Assembly (NCBI RefSeq): GCF_949987515.2
Contig: NC_082694.2
Span: 10,781,958 to 10,845,957 of the forward strand
Direction of reading: 5' to 3'
DNA: 64,000 bases
Source of the DNA: Delphinus delphis
Taxonomy: Eukaryota; Chordata; Mammalia; Artiodactyla; Delphinidae
Shown here piece by piece: positions 56,390 through 64,000 of the stretch. The stretch's first letter is position 1, and every line of letters begins with the position of its first letter. Below the pieces are notes generated by a model. The model saw nothing but the letters and a program-made list of their open reading frames with translations, had not been told where the DNA came from and made no database searches. Made by a program: the position numbers and the translations under genes.

Positions 56390-59300
56390 TGGGAGAAGGA
56401 AAGGAAACTGAGAAGTGGCCTGTGAGGAGGGAGCAGAGTGTCCCCCAGGAAGGGTCCATCATATAAAACGCTGCTGAGAAACAGTAAGAACACGACTCAG
56501 AATGAGCCTGGCACTTGGCGCCGTGGAGTCACAAATGACCCGCCAGGAGGAGATTCAGTGGAGGGGGGGGTGCAGACGTCCTACAAGGGTGAAGGGGAGA
56601 ATGTGAGGGATTAGAGACAATGACCAGGCAAACGAGAAGGTGGCAGCTGCAGGGGGGGCATGGAGGGCTTCTTAAGGAGGGGGCTGGCCCTTAGAGTGGG
56701 GGAGTGATAGCTGGTGAGGGGGTAATTGAAGGAGCAGAGTCCTGGGGGACATGAGAGGGGTTGGGGTCCAGGGCATATGCCAAGGACTTGCCCTAAGAGT
56801 GGAGATGCAGCTCGGATACAGGTGCGCTTGGGGGATGGGTGCCTGCCAGATGGCTTCCATTTTCCCTTAAGTACAAAGCAAAGTTACAGCTTACAGGTAG
56901 GGGGCGGGCAGGAGGGGGACGCCGATTGTGAAGCATGGGTAAGTGAGCCCACTAGGGAAGTCTAGAGATCTGCGGTCGTGAATTTAAAGCGAGGCCAGTC
57001 GATGCAGTGCGTGTTTTGCTCTGGAAAAAGCAGCTGCTTGGTCAAAGGCAGGGCGGATGATTTAGGTTTGACCAGGGTTGGGGTTTTGTCGGGAGAGGGG
57101 TGACGGAGGGAGGGAGAATGATTGACTTACATCACACAGGGCACGACTCAAGGGTATGGGGAGGCGGGGAGGCTGGGTCATACAGGGTGGTCTGGGGTAA
57201 GGGTCCCAGGGGTTTGAAAGGCTGGAGCTTCTGGTGAAAGCTGGCGGGGGGCGGGGGTGAAGCCTGGTTGGGGATCATCCCCATGGGCCCTCAGGGCAGG
57301 GAGGGCAGCACCTTGAGCTGCTGGAACCCTGGCCAAGGAGGCAGAGGGGCCAGTGTCACCTTTCAGACCTGGAGAAGTGGTTCCAGGGCTTTCAACTAAG
57401 ATGGCCCAACTCTTGCTGGGCTCTCACAGCCAGGGATGGGACAACTGTCTCCCCTTTCTTTGGAAAAGATGCTACTAGGTCACCTTTCCCCCATGGCCCC
57501 TCTTTCCAAGGACATCCCTTGGGGGCACCTTCATTTGGGTACCACCTGTCTAAGAAAAACTCAAGTGTATGTCATCTGCTGATGCCTGCTACCATTACTC
57601 TTCACCTTTCAACAATCTTGGCCAGGTACTGGGGACAGAGAAGCGATGTCTGCTCTGAGGGAGGGGGTGGTGCAACAAACCATCGGACTCCATCTCGCTC
57701 TGGGCGTGAAACTGGCACCGAGGGAGGGCAGGGTAACTCCTTCTGCCTGAGAGGCGGTGACAGGTGAGCAGACCTTGAAGACAGAGTAGGGGTCCACCAC
57801 GCACAGAAGGACGGGTAAGGAGGGCGTTTCTGGCAGAGCAAACAGCCCCTGGAAAGGACTAGAGATATGGGAGCTCAGGGCACGTCCGGGGACCAGCACG
57901 TAGCCTGGTGTGGCCCGGAAGGTGGGCCAGTGCCTGTCACTGCCTCCCCCTCCCCCTAAACGTGGCTGAGAGTAATCTAGGCAGCTCCTGCTGCTGGCTG
58001 GTTGTAGATCTGGGACTGACTCTGCCAGCCCTGGTGGAGCAGGATGAGGGAAGGTCAGATCTAGTTCGGGAAGCGCTGAAGGAAGCCCTGCTGGGGCCCG
58101 AGGCTCTGATTCATGCAGGGCTCGGTGGAGCAGGCAGCTGGGGACTGTGGGTGTGTGGGGAGATGAAGACCACAGAGAGGAACGGGAATTGAGTTACGTA
58201 ACAGTGTCCCCTGCCCCGAGAGCCAGCCGCTGGTCTTGGGCGTGGGTGGGGCTGGGAGGCAGCGGCGGGTGGCACAGAGCCTGGGTGGTGGCTCAGCCTC
58301 AAGGGTTCCTGTAGACTCTCTCTGGCTGTCCTCAACCTAGGCTGGTACCCAGCAGGGCCCGGTGCTGCCCCTTCAGGGAAGGCCCAGGTGAGAATCAGCA
58401 TTGATCTGTAGGGCAGAAAGGATGGGGTGGGGTTGGTATAAGCAGCCCTGGCCTCAGTTCCTGCAGAGGCCTGGAGGCCCGGCCTTTCAAGGAAAACAAG
58501 CCAACAGACAAAAGGCTGCTGCTGACTGCAGTGTCTGGGGAGATGCCCACCGGCCCCCCAGCCCGAGAATGATGGGAGAGGGTGAAAAATGGTCCTTCTC
58601 AAAGCCCATTTGGGCCACCAGGGTGCTGAGATTCCCTGCCGTGGGACAGGGAACCATGGGGACAGGCAGGAACTTGCTTAAGCGGCTGCTTCCCCAGATC
58701 CAAAGGCCACCCCTCTGTCCTTCCTCAGGGAAGGGGTTTCTGAGGCCTCTCCATCCCTGGCGACCGTGGGGTGGAAGCCCAGCAAGTCGAAGGATGCATT
58801 CATGGAACCTGTCTCTGGAGGGGGCAAGGGAGGCTGGCCGCCTCTCCAAACCTAGCCTAGGTAGTACCTACCCCACCAGGCTGTAGGCACTCTCATCTAA
58901 CAGGGGAGCTGGGTAGGCTGGCAACAGGCAGGGAGAGCCCAGGATCAAGGAGGATGTCCCTCAGTTCTGCCATGTGGCTGGGGGGGGGGGTGGGTACCAC
59001 CTGTCTGAGCCTGGGTAGGGGTGACACACTGTGGGCACCTTGAGGTCACACGCTCTGCTCCCATGAAGATGGAGCAGGCACGCTGGATCAAGGTCATGTC
59101 CTTTGGGGGAGACTTACTTTCAGAAGTGGATTGATGCTTTATACAGAGGATGCCATGCACAGCTGTGGGCTAGCAATATAAGGCCCGGGTCTAGGCTGCG
59201 GTTACAGCATTAGGGGCTCCGGAAACGGTGAAAAAAGCGCCCTTGAGGCTGCCCAGGCTGGCGCTGGTGGCAGTGGCCACAGGGAGCGTGGGTAGGGGGA

Positions 59301-59700
59301 GGGTGTGTGACGACCGCCGGTCCTGCGCAGCTCTTTGAGGCCAGAGTGAGGTTAGGGTGCGGTGTGTGCTTAGTCGGGAATTTCTTCTCACCCCAACTGC
59401 TTTTTCCAGGGCTACTCCAAGGGGGGTGCGTAGCCTGCGGGGTGGGGCGGAGTCAGCAGGACTGGAGCAGGGAGGGGGGTCCCTACAAATGCAAAGGGAA
59501 GCTCTTCCCTTCGAAGCTGCCCCTGAGACCAATATTTTCTCTGAATTGTGTCAAAAAGACCCCGCCCTTGACTAGGTCTCCCTGCTCTGCACCAGGGGAC
59601 ATCCTCTTCCTACTGGTCATGATGTCGGAGTTTGCAAGCCCCCTCCCCCGCGCCTCCCGCCCCCGCCTCCGCCTGAGTCTCAGTTGTTGAGACTCGGGTC
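56390..59700. other. Spacer upstream of ADRA2B
   Basis: No gene or clear repeat is recognised. G-rich runs occur near 56563-56571 and 58979-58990. The part from about 59220 may belong to the distal promoter. Confidence 0.4.
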
Positions 59701-60802
59701 CAAGCCAGTTTTCTTTCTTACCTCTTTGCCCTTAATGGAGGAAACTGAGGCAGCTGCAGGAGAAACGGGAAAGCTGAAGTCGTCAATCGCAGGCTCTGAG
59801 TACTCGCTTGCCCCCCGCCCCGGGCTTGGGAGCCTTCTCAGTGGCCCCGGGACGCGGCAGGCGACGGGTCCTGGGGGCCGCGGACGAGCTCGGCAGGCGG
59901 GTGGCGGCAGGGGGCGCTCACCACCTGGCCACGCGCGCCTCCTCGGGCTCCGCAGGCCCGACGGAGTCCAGTCTGTGCGGAAAAGCATTTGGGGAAGGGG
60001 TTCCCAGCAGTCTCTCGGCTCACCTCACGCCCTCCGCTGGGCTTCTTTCCTCGCGGGCTCCGGTCAGCGGGTGTGGTTTATTATGCTCCAGCGCCCCGAC
60101 ACACCCACCCACCCTCGCCTTGGGGCTCTTGGGTGGTGGGAGGGGAGGTCTGCTCGCGCCCACCGTCCTAGACCCGGGGGCTCGGTCCTAGCCCCGCAGT
60201 CCTCAGGAGAGACGTCCCGCCTCGGCGCCCGCGGACCCGCCAGCGCCGCGTCCCAGCTCCCCGCGTGCACCGACCCTTCCACTTCTGCCAGCATCCTTCC
60301 CTTGGTGCCGAAGACCCCAGACGCCGGGCCCCTCTGACCTGCCGCAGAGCGGAGGCCGGGAGGAAAACGGAGTAGGGGTGCCAAGGCGGAGGCCGGGGGC
60401 GCCGGGAGGCTGCGGTCCGCCCACCCCTCAGCGAGGCGCACCTCCCACCCACCCTGGGTCTCACCGCCCGCCCCGCCTCCCTTCCCTCCTCCTGCTCCCG
60501 CCTCCAGTCTCCTCCCTACTCCAGCCGCGCTCTCTCTCCTCCCCACTCCCCTGCCGCGGCGGACTGCCTGCAGACGCGGCTCCGGGCTAGAGCCGGCGGA
60601 GCGGAGCGGGCCTCGCCCTCCTTGCCTCCTCCGACAACCGCCTGCCCGGCCGGCCGGGGCCCCGCGCCCCAGCGTGAGTCCAGCAGCCTCCCGGCGGCGC
60701 CCAACTTTCCCTCCGTTCCGGGCGGGGCGGGGACGGCAGCGGGAAATCTTGGTAAACTTCTCCGGGGCAGACGGCAGGGAGCCCGGGCGCCGGTGCAAGA
60801 GG

Positions 60803-60808
60803 ATGTAG
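60803..60808 (+). promoter_or_regulatory. ADRA2B: Start-stop upstream element (ATG TAG)
   Basis: An ATG is followed at once by TAG, 191 nt before the receptor ATG. Such minimal uORFs can stall or reload ribosomes. Relevance depends on the unknown transcript start. Confidence 0.5.
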
Positions 60809-60865
60809 GAGGGCGGTGGCCGGCCCCGGGCGTCCCCCGCCCTCTTGGCCCCTTTCGGCCTGGCC

Positions 60866-60916
60866 ATGGGGCTCCAGCACCTTCAGCTCAGCCAGGGGGT
60901 CGACACCCTCGTCTAG
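60866..60916 (+). CDS. Upstream ORF of 16 codons in ADRA2B leader
   Basis: The ATG has a strong context (G at -3, G at +4) and the frame encodes [16 protein letters not shown] before TAG. It ends 82 nt before the ADRA2B ATG, in a different frame from the receptor. It may dampen receptor translation. Whether the leader includes it is inferred. Confidence 0.4.
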   Translation: MGLQHLQLSQGVDTLV

Positions 60917-60998
60917 CCGACCTGGGTGGGAAAGCGCTGTCGCCGGCTGTGCACGCGCTGGGCGAGCAGCGCCCCTTCTGGCCGCGTCCGGCCCCGCC

Positions 60999-62342
60999 AT
61001 GGACCACCAGGAGCCCTACTCCGTGCAGGCCACTGCGGCCATCGCGGCGGTCATCACCTTCCTCATCCTCTTCACCATCTTCGGCAACGCGCTGGTCATC
61101 TTGGCTGTGCTGACAAGCCGCTCGCTGCGAGCCCCGCAGAACCTGTTCCTAGTGTCGCTGGCCGCCGCCGACATCCTGGTGGCCACGCTCATCATCCCTT
61201 TCTCGCTGGCCAACGAGCTGCTGGGCTACTGGTACTTCTGGCGCACCTGGTGCGAGGTGTACCTGGCGCTCGACGTGCTCTTCTGCACCTCCTCCATCGT
61301 ACACCTGTGTGCCATCAGCCTGGACCGCTACTGGGCCGTGAGCCGCGCGCTGGAGTACAACTCCAAGCGCACCCCGCGCCGCATCAAATGCATCATCCTC
61401 ACCGTGTGGCTCATCGCAGCTGTCATCTCGCTGCCGCCCCTCATCTACAAGGGCGACCCGGCTCCGCAGCCCCGAGGGCGCCCCCAGTGCAAGCTCAACC
61501 AAGAGGCCTGGTACATCCTGGCCTCCAGCATCGGATCTTTCTTTGCACCCTGCCTTATCATGATCCTTGTCTACCTGCGGATCTATCTGATCGCCAAGCG
61601 CAGCCACTGCAGAGGTCCCAGGGCCAAGGGGGGCCCTGGGGAGGGGGGGTCTAAGCCGCCCCACCCTGTCCCTGGGGAAGTTTCAGCCTCGGCCAGATTG
61701 CCAACTCTGGCCTCTCAACTGGCTACTGTTGGAGAGGCCAATGGATGCTCCCAGCCCACTGGGGAGAAGGACGAGGGGGAGACCCCTGAAGACCCTGGGA
61801 CCCCCGCCTTGCCACCCAGCTGGCCTGCCCGCCCCAGCTCAGGCCAGGGTCAGAAGGAAGGTGTTTGTGGGACATCTCCAGAGGAGGAGGGGGCTGAAGA
61901 GGAGGAGGAGGGGGTGTGTGAGCCGAAGGCCTCGGCAGCGTCTCCCGCCTCAGCTTGCAGCCCATCCCTGCAGCAACCGCAGGGTTCCCGGCTGCTGGCA
62001 ACCCTACGTGGCCAGGTGCTCCTGAGCAGGGGCAAGGGCACTGCGGGGGGGCAGTGGTGGCGGCGGCGGACGCAGCTGACCCGGGAGAAGCGGTTCACGT
62101 TCGTGCTGGCCGTGGTCATCGGCGTCTTCGTGCTCTGCTGGTTCCCCTTCTTCTTCAGCTACAGCCTGGGTGCCATCTGCCCTCAGCACTGCAAGGTGCC
62201 CCACGGCCTCTTCCAGTTCTTCTTCTGGATTGGCTACTGCAACAGCTCGCTGAACCCTGTCATCTACACCATCTTCAACCAGGACTTTCGTCGTGCCTTC
62301 CGAAGGATCCTTTGCCGCAAGTGGACCCAGACGGCCTGGTGA
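60999..62342 (+). CDS. ADRA2B: Alpha-2B adrenergic receptor
   Basis: ADRA2B is a Gi-coupled receptor for noradrenaline and adrenaline in the plasma membrane, acting in vascular tone. It is a single-exon gene of 447 residues (human 450). The ATG at 60999 has an optimal context (cccgccATGG) and gives the expected [10 protein letters not shown] start. Seven membrane segments are visible. Landmarks are GN (29-30) in TM1, LAAAD with Asp58 in TM2, Cys85 at the top of TM3 for the extracellular disulfide, amine-binding Asp92 (LALDVLF) and DRY at 109-111. CWFPFFF in TM6 and NPVIY in TM7 follow, with a C-terminal Cys (RRILC) as likely palmitoylation site. The long third intracellular loop includes an acidic tract at 295-304, interrupted by Gly-Ala and shorter than the human glutamate repeat. 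The frame is open with no defect. Confidence 0.97.
   Translation: MDHQEPYSVQATAAIAAVITFLILFTIFGNALVILAVLTSRSLRAPQNLFLVSLAAADILVATLIIPFSLANELLGYWYFWRTWCEVYLALDVLFCTSSIVHLCAISLDRYWAVSRALEYNSKRTPRRIKCIILTVWLIAAVISLPPLIYKGDPAPQPRGRPQCKLNQEAWYILASSIGSFFAPCLIMILVYLRIYLIAKRSHCRGPRAKGGPGEGGSKPPHPVPGEVSASARLPTLASQLATVGEANGCSQPTGEKDEGETPEDPGTPALPPSWPARPSSGQGQKEGVCGTSPEEEGAEEEEEGVCEPKASAASPASACSPSLQQPQGSRLLATLRGQVLLSRGKGTAGGQWWRRRTQLTREKRFTFVLAVVIGVFVLCWFPFFFSYSLGAICPQHCKVPHGLFQFFFWIGYCNSSLNPVIYTIFNQDFRRAFRRILCRKWTQTAW
61881..61910 (+). repeat. ADRA2B: GAG/GAA codon repeat (acidic tract of ADRA2B)
   Basis: It encodes EEE, then Gly-Ala, then EEEEE (residues 295-304). In human the same loop has a longer, nearly uninterrupted Glu run, known for a three-residue deletion polymorphism. 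Confidence 0.9.
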
Positions 62343-64000
62343 GCCCGCCTGCCCGCTGCCCATGTGGGGTTGGTGCCAGGGCCACCCTGCTTCTTGCCCC
62401 GTTGTATGTGGCCACCTCCCTAGGGCTTTCTGGTCCCTTCCCTGGTCCTGCAGGCCTCATCCCGGGAACCCCCTCGGAGGGGCAGGGTCTATTTGAAGCC
62501 TCCCCTTGCTGGCTTGGCCATGGGGGGCCATCTTCTCCACCCCCTGCCTGTGCACAGGCAGATGGATGAGGCTTGGACCTTCCTGAATGTAGCCGCGGCC
62601 AGGCTCCCTCGCAGAACCCCAGACCCCTGCAAACCTTGAGGACCCTGTGTTTTCTGGTTGATCACTTGCTTGTGGCGTTTTGTATCTTTCTCATCTTCCC
62701 CTTGAAAAGAGCAGGAAGCCAGCCTTCCGCTTCTTCCAGGAGGGCCTGCTGCTGAGGAAGGGGCAGAAACGATGATGGGCATCCGTGCCGTGTGCCCGTG
62801 GTCCCCATTAGACCCTGGGTGGGGGCTTATGGGCTGGCCCCATCTTTGGGCCCTTCTTCTCCTTCCCCCTGCTTTTGGAGTTGTAACTCCAGAACTGCGG
62901 ATCCTTTTCCTCACCCGGCGCCCCTCTGGGAGGCTGGTGGGTGCATGGATGCCTCCTGGGGGGTGGTCTGGGGGTCTGGCCTCTGCCTCCACGGGAGAGC
63001 CCTGATCACTAGCATTTACCGCCTGCAAAACCCAGGGCAACAATAGCTTGCCGCCTACTTGCTGCAGGGAGATGAAAGGCTTCGCGGAAAGTTTTGAGCT
63101 CCGTGGGGGAACGCACTAGAGAGCCAGAAAATGTGATTATTCGGGGATATAAAAATCCCCCTTTTCTGGGTTTACCACCGCCTGTCTTCCTATAGACTTT
63201 TGCTCTGTGCCTGGGGTGTAAATTCCTACCCCAAACTGGAAGTGGGGAGTCGCAGACAGAACCACGACTTCAGTTAAAGGATTTATTCGAGAATGTGTTC
63301 TTATGCCTGCAAAGGTTGGAGTTATTACGCTGCATGACAACTTCTCGACATTTCACCTACAACACCAAGAGGGTTTTCATTGGCTTGGACCCCCCAATGG
63401 GGGAGAAGTCTTTTGTCATCAAGCAGGCACATTGTTTCCCCAGGATCGCTAAAAATACCCACCGCATGGGAACGGTCTGAGATGAGAGCATGTGGTGGGG
63501 TGCTGGGGCTAGAGCAGGTGAGAAGGGGCCCCATGGACTCCCAGGGGAGCCTCCCACTGGAGTTCCTGGGCAGGGCTCCAAGCCCCAGATAGGTCCCTTT
63601 GATGCATAACTGATTCCACCGCAGGTGGGTACCGTCTGTCCATCTCAGACCCAGCCACGTTGCTCCACCCCACTGATGGGCCTCCATGGGCCTCTCCCTC
63701 CTGGTCCCCTCGCCCATCCTAGAACTGGCACCTGGAACAGTTGAGGGAATGTGGAGGATGTTTTGCAGTCTTCCGCATGCGAGCGCCTGGCTTCACCATT
63801 CAGCCGGTGAGCATCCTGTCTTGGGGGCGGGGCTGAGCAGCACAGGCACTGCTGGCACGCTGATGGGCCTGGCTAGACTTGGAGGGACGCTGAGGGAGTT
63901 TTCTGGGGTGGAGAGAATAGAGGGGACCAAAGAGAGTCCCTCCTGGGGTGGGAGGCTGTCCAGTTCATTCCCTGGTCTCAGTGTGAGGCCAGTGCATTGC
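62343..64000 (+). other. ADRA2B: ADRA2B 3' UTR and downstream flank
   Basis: No canonical AATAAA occurs between the stop codon and the end of the window, so either a variant signal is used or the UTR runs beyond 64000. No repeat is recognised in this stretch and no further gene can be supported. Confidence 0.5.

Larger units (their letters stand above)
59790..60998 (+). promoter_or_regulatory. ADRA2B: CpG-rich promoter and 5' UTR of ADRA2B
   Basis: CpG density is very high from about 59790 and continues into the coding region. There is no clear TATA box, so start sites are probably dispersed. The region nearest the gene holds two upstream ATGs (60803 and 60866) if transcription begins before them. 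Confidence 0.65.

Noticed and set aside
60064..60867. 267-codon minus-strand frame in the ADRA2B promoter
   Set aside because: High-CpG DNA rarely contains stop codons. The predicted product is Arg/Gly/Ala-rich and featureless.
60816..60998. In-frame open extension of ADRA2B upstream of the annotated ATG (61 codons)
   Set aside because: It contains no in-frame ATG, only non-ATG codons in GC-rich leader. The ATG at 60999 has an optimal context and gives the known N-terminus.

Overview
The window is mammalian nuclear DNA: multi-exon genes with GT/AG introns, CpG-rich promoters, AATAAA signals and dense retroposons. The tRNA-derived SINEs (heads reading like ttccctggtggcgcagtgg, plus a GGTTCGA-type B box) are of the CHR type known from cetaceans, hippos and ruminants. 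The many well-preserved copies of about 200 bp, some with perfect target-site duplications (TSDs), point most strongly to a whale or dolphin. Gene content and order (STARD7 - DUSP2 - ASTL - ADRA2B, all on the + strand here) match human chromosome 2q11.2 read in the opposite direction.

Layout. 1-3.95 kb: last two coding exons and 3' UTR of STARD7, with an LTR remnant in the intron. 4-32.6 kb: a gene-free interval of SINEs, nested L1 pieces, two MLT1-type LTRs, MIR/L2 relics, microsatellites and unique GC-rich sequence. 32.6-35.06 kb: complete four-exon DUSP2 with CpG-rich promoter and a 3' UTR carrying AU-rich and miRNA-type sites. 38.4-54.25 kb: complete nine-exon ASTL (ovastacin) with a TATA-like and oocyte-type promoter; its last intron is mostly L1 and SINE. 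54.25-59.7 kb: spacer with old repeats. 59.7-64 kb: CpG-rich promoter, single-exon ADRA2B and its 3' flank.

The four genes do not form a pathway: lipid transfer (STARD7), MAP-kinase dephosphorylation (DUSP2), zona pellucida cleavage after fertilisation (ASTL) and adrenergic signalling (ADRA2B). Their adjacency is conserved synteny. All visible coding exons are open, with consensus splice sites and catalytic or ligand-binding residues present.

I found no undescribed biological system. The observations most worth following are: a stop codon in ASTL about 30 codons earlier than in the human protein, followed by recognisable tail sequence; a shortened, interrupted glutamate tract in ADRA2B and two small upstream ORFs; modular length classes of the CHR SINEs, including a family grown by about 58-60 bp tandem units; a strand bias of the SINEs (22 of 26 on the minus strand); and a 103-nt pure-purine tract. 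Comparisons with human proteins rest on memory, not on an alignment.
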